Positions 8,202 through 15,727 of a stretch of 37,934 nt of DNA are shown one piece after another (position 1 is the stretch's first letter; each line of letters begins with the position of its first letter). The stretch is from DYGX01 sp035325905. Lineage in GTDB: Bacteria; Chloroflexota; Anaerolineae; Aggregatilineales; Aggregatilineaceae. The translations under genes were made by a program, and so were the position numbers. The notes below the pieces were generated by a model. The model was not told the origin of the DNA and searched no databases. It saw nothing but the letters and a program-made list of their open reading frames with translations. The stretch is from contig DAOKYY010000030.1 of NCBI GenBank assembly GCA_035325905.1, positions 1 to 37,934 of the forward strand, given 5' to 3'.

Positions 8202-8483
8202 ATGTCCACCCGCGTTTCAATTCCGCAGGACAAGCTGGCAGCATTCTGTCGCCGGAATCGCATTCGCAAACTGTCCCTGTTCGGGTCGGCGTTGCGCGAC
8301 GATTTTGGCCCGGAAAGCGACATCGATCTGCTGGTTGAATACGAACCAGATGCGGTTGTGACTCTGCTCGACATGGCGGCGCAGGAGCTTGAGCTAAGCG
8401 AGCTACTGGGGCGCCAGGTCGATTTGCGCACCCCCAACGAACTTAGCCAGTATTTTCGCCAGCGCGTTCTGGCAACCGCGTAG
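8202..8483 (+). CDS. mntA: MntA-type antitoxin, minimal nucleotidyltransferase
   Basis: 93 residues from the ATG at 8202 (MSTRVSIPQDKLAAF). It is a minimal nucleotidyltransferase with the exact GSx10DxD signature: G28-S29, then D40-I-D42, with a third acidic residue at D74 (VDLRT). In characterised MntA-HepT pairs this enzyme transfers AMP from ATP to a tyrosine of HepT and so silences it. It begins 29 bases after the coaBC stop and ends 7 bases before hepT, so the three are probably on one transcript. The frame opens earlier, but those residues overlap coaBC in another frame and are Gly/Ala-rich, so they were left out. Confidence 0.85.
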   Translation: MSTRVSIPQDKLAAFCRRNRIRKLSLFGSALRDDFGPESDIDLLVEYEPDAVVTLLDMAAQELELSELLGRQVDLRTPNELSQYFRQRVLATA

Positions 8484-8490
8484 ACCCAAT

Positions 8491-8823
8491 ATGAACGAAG
8501 CAGATAAAATCCGGCTGCGGCATATGCTTGATGCCGCACACCACGCGCAAGCATTTGTACATGGGCGTTCGATTTGGAATACGGATCGGCAGTTGACGTT
8601 CGCGTTAACGCGGGCTATCGAGATCATTGGCGAGGCGGCGCAAGTGTCTACTGGTTGCCGGGACGCCTATCCCGGTATTCCCTGGACAGCCATCGTCGGG
8701 ATGCGTAACCGCCTGATTCACGCCTATTTTGACATGGACCATGACCGGCTTTGGGCGACGGTTCAGCACGCTCTGCCTGACCTTATCGCTCAGATTGAGG
8801 CGATGCTGGCAACCGGAGAGTAG
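8491..8823 (+). CDS. hepT: HepT-type HEPN toxin ribonuclease
   Basis: 110 residues, helical HEPN fold. The catalytic motif Rx4HxY is intact as R72-NRLI-H77-A-Y79. In characterised systems R and H form the RNase site, and the Tyr is the residue AMPylated by MntA, so both toxicity and its control look preserved. Other HEPN features are the N-terminal helix and the segment RAIEIIGEAA. The gene is 7 bases downstream of mntA and ends 13 bases from the convergent coaX stop. GC content is slightly lower than in the flanking genes, which agrees with acquisition, but the difference is modest. Confidence 0.88.
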   Translation: MNEADKIRLRHMLDAAHHAQAFVHGRSIWNTDRQLTFALTRAIEIIGEAAQVSTGCRDAYPGIPWTAIVGMRNRLIHAYFDMDHDRLWATVQHALPDLIAQIEAMLATGE

Positions 8824-8836
8824 CCCTCACGCTGAC

Positions 8837-9598
8837 CTAGCGGTTTCGCTCCGCGATCAGGCGCAGGCCATCGAGCGTCAGCCACGGATCGACCTCGTCG
8901 AAGCAATCCGTGTGCGGGTGGAGCACGGTCGAGAGGCCGCCGGTCGCGATCACGCGCGCGCCGCCTAGCTCGCGCTTCATGCGTGCGACCAGCCCTTCGA
9001 CCAGCGCGATATGCCCCAGCACCAGGCCCGCCTGCATAGCGTGGATTGTGTTGCGCCCGATGACCGAGGGCGGCGGCGCCAGCTCAATCTGCGGAAGCTG
9101 CGCCGTGCGCCCGACCAGCGCGTCGGCGGTGGTGGTCAGCCCGGCGGCGATCGCCACGCCGCGCAGCTCGCCCGGCGTCGCGACCGCCGTGAGCGTGGTG
9201 GCCGTGCCAAAGTCGATCACGATGCAGTTGCCCCGCGCCCGTTCGTATCCGGCGACGGCGTTCGCGATCAGATCGGTGCCGACGCGCTCCGGCTGGTCGG
9301 TCACAATCTTAATTCCGGTGTCGATCGCGCTGCTGATCAGAATCGGCGGGTGGCCGGTGCGGCTGGCGATCATCTCCGCGATCCCGCGTGTGAGCTGCGG
9401 GACGACGCTGCTGAGCACCGCGCGCCCGATGTCCCGCAGGCTCAGTCCGGCCTCGCTCAGAAAATCGCGAAACAACACTGCGTATTCGTCCGGCATACGC
9501 TGGCGCACCGTCTGCACCCGCCAGTGATGCGCCCAGACCTGCCCGTTGTGCACGCCGATTACGATGTTGGTGTTGCCGATGTCGATCGCCAGCAGCAT
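8837..9598 (-). CDS. coaX: Type III pantothenate kinase
   Basis: 253 residues of the ASKHA superfamily. CoaX phosphorylates pantothenate, the first step of CoA synthesis, and unlike CoaA is not inhibited by CoA. The phosphate-1 motif is D6-IGNTN, the GTDLIAN stretch is at 107-113, and the second phosphate motif DFGTATT is at 129-135. GGAGGG at 9608-9613 (minus) lies about 9 bases before the ATG. The gene converges on coaBC-mntA-hepT, so the first and middle steps of CoA synthesis sit together with a toxin-antitoxin pair between them. Confidence 0.95.
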   Translation of the reverse strand: MLLAIDIGNTNIVIGVHNGQVWAHHWRVQTVRQRMPDEYAVLFRDFLSEAGLSLRDIGRAVLSSVVPQLTRGIAEMIASRTGHPPILISSAIDTGIKIVTDQPERVGTDLIANAVAGYERARGNCIVIDFGTATTLTAVATPGELRGVAIAAGLTTTADALVGRTAQLPQIELAPPPSVIGRNTIHAMQAGLVLGHIALVEGLVARMKRELGGARVIATGGLSTVLHPHTDCFDEVDPWLTLDGLRLIAERNR

Positions 9599-9645
9599 GA
9601 GCGCTTGCCCTCCGATCTTCTGCCTTTTCTCAATCCGTGGGTACC

Positions 9646-9651
9646 ATTATA
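9646..9651 (-). promoter_or_regulatory. Probable -10 element for coaX
   Basis: TATAAT on the minus strand, about 48 bases before the coaX start codon. The -35 region is not recognisable. Confidence 0.35.
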
Positions 9652-9742
9652 GGGACGGTCCGCGCTCAGGCGCGAAAAGTGGACCGATTGCCCACAAGAC
9701 CGTCTGCTGGCTGGCCCCGTTGCTCCTGAAAGGTGGCTCTCG

Positions 9743-10741
9743 ATGACGAATACCACGCTCACTGCGATTGATGGCATCCGGGTTGGGCACGCGCACAATC
9801 TGGACGGTCCGACCGGCTGCACCGTGATTCTGTGCCCGCCGAACACGGTTGGCGGCGTGGATCAGCGCGGCGGCGCACCGGGGACGCGCGAGACGGACCT
9901 GTTGCGCCCGATGCACCTGGTTCAGCATGTGCACGCCGTGCTGCTGGCGGGCGGCAGCGCCTACGGGTTGGACGCTGCCGGGGGCGTGATGCGCTGGCTG
10001 GAAGAACAGGGGATCGGGTTTGATACGCCGGTGGCAAAGGTGCCGATTGTTCCGGCGGCGATCATCTTCGACCTGGACGTGGGCAGCGCGCAGATTCGCC
10101 CTGACGCGGCGATGGGCGCCCGCGCAGCGCAGGCCGCCAGCGCCGATCCCGTGACGGAAGGCTGCGTCGGCGCGGGGGCGGGGGCGCGGGTCGGGATGGT
10201 GATGGGGCCGCTGCTGGCGACCAAGTCGGGCCTCGGCAGCGCGGTGATCGACCTGGGCGAAGGTCTCCTGGTCGGAGCGCTGATGGTCGTCAACGCGGCG
10301 GGTGACGTGATTGGCGAGGATGGCGCGATCCTGGCCGGGGTGCGCCAGCCGCCCGATGGGGAAGGTTTTTTCGGCGCGATGAACCTGCTGCGCGGCGCGG
10401 CGAAGCTCGCGCTGCCGGGCGGCGTGACGTCAAACACGGTGATCGGCGTGGTGGCGACCAACGCGCTGCTGACTAAAGAGGAAGCTAACAAGGTCGCGCA
10501 GATGGCGCACGACGGGCTGGCGCGCGCGGTACGGCCCGCGCACACGCTCCACGACGGCGACACGATCTTCGCGCTGGCGACCGGGACGGCGGGCCGCGCC
10601 AACGTCAGCGCGATCGGCGCTTTCGCCGCCGAAGCGGCCAGCGAGGCGATCCGCCGCGCGGTCCGGGCCGCGACGCCGCTGGCGGGGCTGCGCGCCGCGT
10701 CTGCGCCGGGGCTGCCCGGCTCGCCTGCGCCTGAAGGCTGA
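9743..10741 (+). CDS. P1 family (S58, DmpA/NylC-like) self-cleaving peptidase
   Basis: 332 residues of the S58 N-terminal nucleophile family, which includes beta-aminopeptidase DmpA and nylon-oligomer hydrolase NylC. The family matures by cutting itself before a Ser or Thr that then becomes the catalytic N-terminus. Here the expected cut is N231/T232 in TSNTVIGVVATNA, which matches the Asn-Thr site of NylC rather than the Gly-Ser site of DmpA. Other family marks are the N-terminal DGIRVGHAHN, LLAGGSAYGLDAAGG and GCVGAGAGARVG. There is no signal peptide, so it is cytoplasmic. The substrate (D- or beta-amino peptides, cyclic amides) cannot be told from sequence. Confidence 0.88.
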   Translation: MTNTTLTAIDGIRVGHAHNLDGPTGCTVILCPPNTVGGVDQRGGAPGTRETDLLRPMHLVQHVHAVLLAGGSAYGLDAAGGVMRWLEEQGIGFDTPVAKVPIVPAAIIFDLDVGSAQIRPDAAMGARAAQAASADPVTEGCVGAGAGARVGMVMGPLLATKSGLGSAVIDLGEGLLVGALMVVNAAGDVIGEDGAILAGVRQPPDGEGFFGAMNLLRGAAKLALPGGVTSNTVIGVVATNALLTKEEANKVAQMAHDGLARAVRPAHTLHDGDTIFALATGTAGRANVSAIGAFAAEAASEAIRRAVRAATPLAGLRAASAPGLPGSPAPEG

Positions 10742-10818
10742 GCAGGTCGCTTTTCGGCGGGTCACGATTCTTGTAGTGAAATCTTTACAATTCTCGTAAA
10801 CTCGCCTCTGTTGATCTC

Positions 10819-10848
10819 TTGACAAGGCTTTTGAGGGCGTGATATACT
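10819..10848 (+). promoter_or_regulatory. Consensus promoter of the ABC exporter leader
   Basis: TTGACA (10819-10824) and TATACT (10843-10848) with an 18-base spacer. It is one of the two strongest sigma-70-type promoters in the window. Transcription would start near 10855, leaving about 27 bases before the leader ORF and about 320 bases of leader before the exporter start at 11179. Confidence 0.8.
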
Positions 10849-10881
10849 GCCGACTAGCCTAAGAAAGGAGTGAACAGCGCA

Positions 10882-10980
10882 ATGCTCAAGACCAGCACCC
10901 TGCTCAATGGCATCCGTGTGCGTCGCGGCGCCGATGGCGTGGCGGCCATGCCTTGTCGTATTGCGCCTGTTCGCTGGTAA
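10882..10980 (+). CDS. 32-residue leader peptide upstream of the ABC exporter
   Basis: An ORF of 32 codons with a strong ribosome-binding site, AAGAAAGGAG at 10861-10870, 11 bases before its ATG. It is basic and ends in MPCRIAPVRW followed by TAA. It lies between a consensus promoter and an intrinsic terminator hairpin at 11005-11032, the arrangement of a ribosome-controlled attenuator (seen in amino acid operon leaders and antibiotic-resistance leaders). I recognise no family. The proposed role is to stall or release ribosomes and so decide whether transcription reads into the exporter genes. It could instead be a small secreted or modified peptide exported by the adjacent ABC transporter; nothing in the sequence decides between these. 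Confidence 0.6.
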   Translation: MLKTSTLLNGIRVRRGADGVAAMPCRIAPVRW

Positions 10981-11004
10981 GGCGTCTCTTCTGAGATGAT
11001 CCCA

Positions 11005-11032
11005 GCCGCGGGCGCGATGCCCGCGGCTTTTT
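11005..11032 (+). terminator. Leader terminator 1 (attenuator hairpin)
   Basis: GCCGCGGGC (11005-11013) pairs with GCCCGCGGC (11019-11027) around the loop GCGAT, followed by TTTTT. It starts 25 bases after the leader ORF stop and precedes the ABC ATPase by about 150 bases. Bases 10923-10929 inside the leader ORF (TCGCGGC) can pair with 11005-11011, giving a candidate antiterminator. Confidence 0.82.
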
Positions 11033-11067
11033 GTTGCAGCACCTCCCGATCCGGAGTCTGCACCCCG

Positions 11068-11099
11068 AAGCCGTGGGCACCCAAGCTCGCGGCTTTTTT
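11068..11099 (+). terminator. Leader terminator 2
   Basis: AAGCCG (11068-11073) pairs with CGGCTT and runs into TTTTTT (11094-11099), with a small internal stem TGGG/CCCA. It is weaker than terminator 1. Its T-run forms one arm of a third stem, TTTCATGCC (11097-11105) with GGCATGAAA (11121-11129), so the two structures compete for the same bases. Confidence 0.5.
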
Positions 11100-11178
11100 C
11101 ATGCCAGCATGAAAGTTCGCGGCATGAAAGAGCGCAGAGAGACACGGTGAAATCGAAGCGGAACAAAGGATTCGGGCG

Positions 11179-12174
11179 ATGACGATACACATGAACGAGA
11201 AAGTCGAAAACAAGCGGACGACCGCGACGCTGGCGCGCATCTCGCCGGACGAGCCGGCCCTGGTCGTGGACCATGTCTTCAAGCGGTTCAACGTCGCGTC
11301 CGAGCCGTGGTGGCGGCGGATGCTCCCGGTTCGCGGGGCGCGTAACAGCGGGCCGGAGCACGCGAACGGCGGCGCGAGTCAGAACGGACATGCGCCGAAA
11401 GCGCGACGCGGCAAGGAGCTGGTCACGGCGGTCAGCGACGTGTCGTTCACGGTCGAGCGGCGCGAGATTTTCGGCGTGCTGGGGCCGAATGGCTCCGGCA
11501 AATCGACCCTGATCCGCCTGCTTTCGACGCTGCTGGTGCCGGACGAAGGGCACATCCGGGTCTTCGGGCTGGACGTGGTCAAGGAAGAAATGCAGGTCAA
11601 GCGGCTGATCAACCGCGTCTCGGTCGAGGCGGCGTTTTTCAAGAAGCTCAGCCCGCGCGAGAACCTGCTCTATGGGGCGCGGCTGTACGGCGTCTCCGGC
11701 AAGGAAGCCGACCGCAAGGCGCGCGAGATTCTCAAGCGCCTGGGGCTGAAGGAGAGCAGCTACACCGCGCCGATGGAAGATATGAGCCGGGGAATGCAGC
11801 AGAAAGTCGCCATCGCGCGCGCCTTCCTAACGCAGCCGGTCGTCCTGCTGCTCGACGAGCCGACGACCGGGCTGGACCCGCGCTCGAAGCTGGAGGTGCA
11901 GGCGTTCGTCAACGAGCTGCGCAACGTGCACGACGCGACGATCCTGATCACGACGCACGACATGAACGAGGCCGACGCGCTCTGCGACCGCATCGCGATC
12001 CTCGACGACGGGAAGATTGTGGCGCTCGACACGCCTGAGAACCTGAAGCGGAGTGTCCAGCGCAACGGCCACGAGCCAACGCTGGAAGACGTCTTCATGC
12101 AGCTTACCGGCAAGGAGCTGGTCGAGAAAGACGACGTGGAAGACTTCCAGCCGGAGCAAATCCTGGCCGGCTGA
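11179..12174 (+). CDS. ABC transporter ATP-binding protein (DrrA/ABC-2 type)
   Basis: 331-residue cytoplasmic ATPase of an ABC-2 exporter. The Walker A motif is GPNGSGKST (102-110, K108), the signature is SRGMQQK near 203-209, Walker B is LLLDEP with D226/E227, and the switch histidine is H260. The SRGMQQ form of the signature is typical of the DrrA/CcmA export group. An insertion of about 45 Ser/Gly/Ala/Arg-rich residues (about 40-75) follows the first strand before LVTAVSDVSF. The start at 11179 has AAAGGA at 11165-11170. The permease starts 14 bases after its stop. The leader in front contains a small ORF and two terminators, so expression is probably conditional. Confidence 0.92.
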   Translation: MTIHMNEKVENKRTTATLARISPDEPALVVDHVFKRFNVASEPWWRRMLPVRGARNSGPEHANGGASQNGHAPKARRGKELVTAVSDVSFTVERREIFGVLGPNGSGKSTLIRLLSTLLVPDEGHIRVFGLDVVKEEMQVKRLINRVSVEAAFFKKLSPRENLLYGARLYGVSGKEADRKAREILKRLGLKESSYTAPMEDMSRGMQQKVAIARAFLTQPVVLLLDEPTTGLDPRSKLEVQAFVNELRNVHDATILITTHDMNEADALCDRIAILDDGKIVALDTPENLKRSVQRNGHEPTLEDVFMQLTGKELVEKDDVEDFQPEQILAG

Positions 12175-12188
12175 GAGGAGGGAGACCG

Positions 12189-13019
12189 ATGATCAAAGGT
12201 ATGCAAATTGAGATGCGCCAGTCGTATGCGTTCATGGCGCGTAACTTCAATCTCGTCAAACGCTACTGGGGTTGGGAAGTCGTCTGGCTCGCCTACTCGA
12301 TCGCCAACGCGCTGTCGGTGACGTTCATCGGCGCGGGCGCGGGGGTCATCACCGGGCAAGATGGCATCAACACGAACTTCCTGATCACCTATCTGCTGAT
12401 CGGTACGCTCGTCTGGCATTTTCTGTCGGGCACGTTCAACGTCATCAGCGAGATGATCGCCTGGGAGCGCTGGGAGGGCACGATCGAGTACACCCTCATG
12501 GCGCCGGTTCGCCGCCACAACCAGATTTTCGGCCAGGCCGCCTTCGCCGTGGTGTACATCTTGCTCTTCACCGCGACGATCGGGCTGGTGGTCTCCAGCT
12601 TCTTCAATCTGGACCTGAGCGAGGCGGATTTGCTGGGCGCGCTGGTGATCCTGCTGGCGGGAAGCCTGTCCTTCGTCGGAATCGGGGTGGTGGCCTCGAT
12701 TCTGCCGCTGCTCTACCCGGAGCGCGGCGCCCAGATGACCAACATCGTGCAGGCGCTCTTCCTGCTGGTCTCAGGCGTCTACTACCCGGTGAGCGTGCTG
12801 CCGGACTGGCTCCAGTTCATCTCCAAGTTCTCGCCGGCGACCTACGTGCTGGCCGGGATGCGCGCCGCGCTTCTTCCCGGCACGTCCGATCAATCGCTGT
12901 GGAGCTACGTGGCGCCCCTACTGTTGATGGGGGTAGTGATGCTCCCGCTGGGCATCCATCTGTTCCAGCGCGCGGAGCGATATACCAAGCGTACGGGCAA
13001 GCTGAAGCGGAACGGTTAG
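12189..13019 (+). CDS. ABC-2 type transporter permease
   Basis: 276-residue membrane protein, partner of the preceding ATPase. About six hydrophobic segments are visible, for example around LTYLLIGTLVWHFLSGTF, VVYILLFTATIGLVVSSFF, LVILLAGSLSFVGIGVVASI and near the C-terminus LLLMGVVMLPLGIHLF. The central motif MTNIVQALFLLVSGVYYP and PDWLQFISKFSPATY are typical of ABC-2 permeases. A strong GAGGAGGGAG precedes the ATG. Two copies of each subunit would form the exporter. The substrate is unknown; drug or lipid/polymer export are the usual roles of this class. Confidence 0.9.
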   Translation: MIKGMQIEMRQSYAFMARNFNLVKRYWGWEVVWLAYSIANALSVTFIGAGAGVITGQDGINTNFLITYLLIGTLVWHFLSGTFNVISEMIAWERWEGTIEYTLMAPVRRHNQIFGQAAFAVVYILLFTATIGLVVSSFFNLDLSEADLLGALVILLAGSLSFVGIGVVASILPLLYPERGAQMTNIVQALFLLVSGVYYPVSVLPDWLQFISKFSPATYVLAGMRAALLPGTSDQSLWSYVAPLLLMGVVMLPLGIHLFQRAERYTKRTGKLKRNG

Positions 13020-13059
13020 TCCGCGGCCTGCCCGCAGCGCCTGGGGAAAGTGTCCGACC

Positions 13060-13839
13060 GTGAATACGCTCACGCTCGACAACCAGGTCTGGGTCCGTCA
13101 TCAGGCGGCGTCTTACGTCCGCCGGATGCTCCGGGGAGAAACACCAGGCGCATGGGCACACAACACTGAAACTGAAGTCCAGTTCGCCGTCGCGCAGCTT
13201 GGCTTACGACCGGGCGACCGGGTTCTTGACCTGGCGTGCGGCTGGGGTCGCCACAGCCTTGAGCTGGCGTCCTACGGGCTGAACGTGACCGGGCTGGACC
13301 TCTCTCACGAATTGCTGACGCTGGCGCGCTATCACGCGCGGCGGCGCGGCCTGCACGTCCACTGGGTCGAAGCGGATGTCGCGCGCCTGCCACTGCGCGG
13401 CTCGTTCGACGCCGTGGCGCAGTTCTGCGGCAACCTGATCACCTGGTTCGCGGACCGCCACGAGACGCTTAACGCGCTGACGCGGCTGGCGAGCCTGCTA
13501 CGACCCGGCGGGCGGCTGCTGTTCGGGACGGACGACTGGCGGCCAGAGCTGCCGGGGCGCTCGCAGCACTGGGACGAGTGGAACGGCGGCGCGGCGATCT
13601 ACCGCCAGCGGTTCGACGCGCGGCGGCGCATGGCCGAGATGCAGATGGTGGTCTTCGGCCCCGGCCACGCCCGCGAGGAGTTCTGGCGGCAGACCTGGTG
13701 GCCGTCGCACTGCCAGATGGAGGCGCTGTTCGAGCAGGCGGGTCTGGCGGTGCGCGGGCGCTTCAACACCTGCGCGGACGAGCCATACGACCCGGCCCAG
13801 GAAGGGCTGGTGTACGTGCTGGAGCGCCGCGCCGGTTAA
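13060..13839 (+). CDS. Class I SAM-dependent methyltransferase
   Basis: 259 residues. SAM-binding motif I is VLDLACGWG (55-63), the acidic residue of motif II is in VTGLDLS, and VEADVARLPL forms motif III. The C-terminal half is typical of small-molecule methyltransferases of the UbiE/Methyltransf_11-25 type. The start is a GTG at 13060, preceded by GGGGAAAG. It begins 40 bases after the permease stop with no terminator between, so it probably shares the attenuated exporter transcript. Methylating the exported compound or its target is a plausible but untested role. Confidence 0.85.
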   Translation: MNTLTLDNQVWVRHQAASYVRRMLRGETPGAWAHNTETEVQFAVAQLGLRPGDRVLDLACGWGRHSLELASYGLNVTGLDLSHELLTLARYHARRRGLHVHWVEADVARLPLRGSFDAVAQFCGNLITWFADRHETLNALTRLASLLRPGGRLLFGTDDWRPELPGRSQHWDEWNGGAAIYRQRFDARRRMAEMQMVVFGPGHAREEFWRQTWWPSHCQMEALFEQAGLAVRGRFNTCADEPYDPAQEGLVYVLERRAG

Positions 13840-13855
13840 CCTGAGCAAATCGGAG

Positions 13856-13881
13856 GGGCGCACGTCACACGGCGTGCGCCC
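13856..13881. terminator. Hairpin between convergent methyltransferase and yihY genes
   Basis: GGGCGCACG (13856-13864) pairs with CGTGCGCCC (13873-13881) around an 8-base loop. It lies in the 75-base gap between convergent stops. The T-rich tail on the plus strand is interrupted (GTCGCGTTTCTT), so efficiency is uncertain. Confidence 0.6.
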
Positions 13882-13914
13882 GTCGCGTTTCTTCCTGTAG
13901 GTATCTCGTGAGCA

Positions 13915-14856
13915 TTACGCTGGGGGCGCGGCCTCGCCGACGCCGGGCGAAGGCACGCGCAGCTCGTGCACGGCGCGGCGCGTCATCCAGTCGTCGAGCG
14001 AGACGCAAATCTCCGCGCCGAGCAGCACGATAATGCCGGTCAGGTAGATCCAGAACATCAGCACGATCATCGTCGCGACCGAGCCGTAGACGAGGTTATA
14101 CGAGGCAAGGTTATCCAGGTACCACGTAAAGAGCCGCTTCGCTAGCTCCCATAATCCGCCGCCGATAAACGCCGCGACCCAGATCGCGTCCCAGCGCACG
14201 CGCTGGCGCGGGATGAAGCGGTACAGGAAGGCGAAGATCGCCACGCTCAGGCTCAGCGGGATGATGAACGCGCCGAACGAGATCCACGAGCTGCGCTGGT
14301 AGAAAAAGACGAAATCGAGCAGCACGAACATCACCGTCGCGGCCAGCGAAGCGATCAGCAGCACCGACAGCGCGATCATCATCGTCAGCCCGACCAGGCG
14401 CTGGTGCCAGGTGTTGCGCGGGTTTTCGTCGCGGAAAGTGCGGCTGAGCGCCGACGATAGGCTGGAGAACAACCCCAGCGACGACCACAACAACGAGACG
14501 CCCGCGACCAGCCCGAACGAGCCGCGCTGCTCCAGCGCCAGCGCGATATTCTCTTGCAGAAAATTGGCCGTGTTGACCGGCAGGAACAGGCGCAGCACGC
14601 TGTCGATCTGGTTGCGCGCCGCCGCCGGGCCGAGCGCGGTGCCGATCACGATGATGACCAGCAGCAGCAGTGGAAAGAGCGAGAACGTCGCGTAATAGGA
14701 CAGCGCCGCCGCCTCACGCGTGCCGTGCTTCGAGAAGCGCACGATCGCCTGCCACACGTGCGACAGCAGCCCGTCGGTCATCGCGTTGGCGAGAATCCAC
14801 CAGCGCTGGTAAAAGCGCAGCGCGTGCGGAGCTTGTTTCTTGACCGGCGATTTCAC
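13915..14856 (-). CDS. YihY/virulence factor BrkB family membrane protein
   Basis: 313 residues from the GTG at 14856. It is a polytopic inner-membrane protein with six hydrophobic segments, for example around YYATFSLFPLLLLVIIVIG, FGLVAGVSLLWSSLGLFSSL, IALSVLLIASLAATVMFVLL and ATMIVLMFWIYLTGIIVLLG. The family marks are EAAALSYYATFSLFPLLL near the start, WSSLGLFSSLSSALSRTF, and the last helix followed by GAEICVSL. Function is not firmly established; the old RNase BN label is wrong for this family. GAGG lies just before the GTG. A longer reading frame upstream exists, but it would overlap the divergent hydrolase leader and adds non-family sequence. Confidence 0.85.
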   Translation of the reverse strand: MKSPVKKQAPHALRFYQRWWILANAMTDGLLSHVWQAIVRFSKHGTREAAALSYYATFSLFPLLLLVIIVIGTALGPAAARNQIDSVLRLFLPVNTANFLQENIALALEQRGSFGLVAGVSLLWSSLGLFSSLSSALSRTFRDENPRNTWHQRLVGLTMMIALSVLLIASLAATVMFVLLDFVFFYQRSSWISFGAFIIPLSLSVAIFAFLYRFIPRQRVRWDAIWVAAFIGGGLWELAKRLFTWYLDNLASYNLVYGSVATMIVLMFWIYLTGIIVLLGAEICVSLDDWMTRRAVHELRVPSPGVGEAAPPA

Positions 14857-14974
14857 GGGCGCCTCGTGCTTCTGCCCGGCGGGCGATATGGCTCGGTGTG
14901 GTATGATTGTACACGATTTCCGGCGTGCTCGGCGACGGTTTACGAAGCGATACTCGGCGAAGGGACACGGCGTC

Positions 14975-15727
14975 ATGCCCCTGATCGATGCGAATGGCGC
15001 GACAATTGACTATAACGACACCGGCGGCGACGGCCCGCCGCTGGTGCTGATTCACGGCTGGCTGGAATCGTGGGAAGCGTTCCAGCCGGAAATTGGCTGG
15101 CTGCGACCGCGCTACCGCGTGCTGGCGCTGTCGCGGCGCGGCTACGGGCGCTCTGGCCCCAAGCCGCGCGCCTACCCGGTGCATTTCTACCGCCGCGACG
15201 CCGAAGACGTAGCCGCCTGGCTGGACGCGCTCGGCGTCTCGAACGCGCATATCCTCGGCTTCAGCGATGGGGGCGAGGTCGCGCTGCTGCTGCCGATCCT
15301 GCGGCCCGACCTGGCGCGCTCGGTTGCCACCTGGGGCGCGATCGGGCACCTCACGCCCGACCTCCGCCCGATCGTGCAGCGCAACTATCCCGCGACCTGG
15401 GTCGATGAGCCGACCCGCGCCCTGCACGGCCCGGAGCATATCGATGCGATGGTGCTCGGCTGGGTCACGGCGATGAAGCAGCTCATCGACAGCGGCGGCG
15501 ATGTCAGCTTTGGCGCGGCAGGCCGGATCACCTGCCCGCTGCTGCTGATGCTTGGCCGGGCGGACAAGCTCAACCCTGAATCGCTGGGGCGCGAGCTGGT
15601 CGAGCGCGCGCCGCGCGCCCAGCTGCGGATGTTCGACTGCGGGCACGCCATCCACCGCGAGCAGCCGGACGCGTTCCGCGCCGCCGTGGACGAGTTCCTG
15701 CGCGCGGTCGAGGCTGGCGCGGTGTGA
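14975..15727 (+). CDS. Alpha/beta hydrolase
   Basis: 250 residues with the complete catalytic triad. The nucleophile is S97 in GFSDGG, the acid D197 in GRADKLNP and the base H224 in CGHAIHRE. The oxyanion motif HGW is at 27-29 and GYGRSG follows. The ATG at 14975 (MPLIDANGATIDYND) has GAAGGGA about 10 bases upstream; an earlier in-frame start would give a basic extension unlike the family. The stop overlaps the next gene as GTGA, so the two are translationally coupled. The sequence suggests a cytoplasmic esterase or C-C/ether hydrolase; the substrate is unknown. Confidence 0.88.
   Translation: MPLIDANGATIDYNDTGGDGPPLVLIHGWLESWEAFQPEIGWLRPRYRVLALSRRGYGRSGPKPRAYPVHFYRRDAEDVAAWLDALGVSNAHILGFSDGGEVALLLPILRPDLARSVATWGAIGHLTPDLRPIVQRNYPATWVDEPTRALHGPEHIDAMVLGWVTAMKQLIDSGGDVSFGAAGRITCPLLLMLGRADKLNPESLGRELVERAPRAQLRMFDCGHAIHREQPDAFRAAVDEFLRAVEAGAV

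Noticed and set aside
5746..8244. An 832-codon open frame on the minus strand across etfA and coaBC
   Set aside because: It spans two clear genes and a terminator on the other strand, and its composition (Arg/His/Asp/Gln-rich) is that of an antisense shadow.
10861..11178. A known riboswitch or T-box class in the exporter leader
   Set aside because: No T-box sequence, specifier loop or recognisable metabolite riboswitch core is visible; the small ORF with terminators explains the region better.
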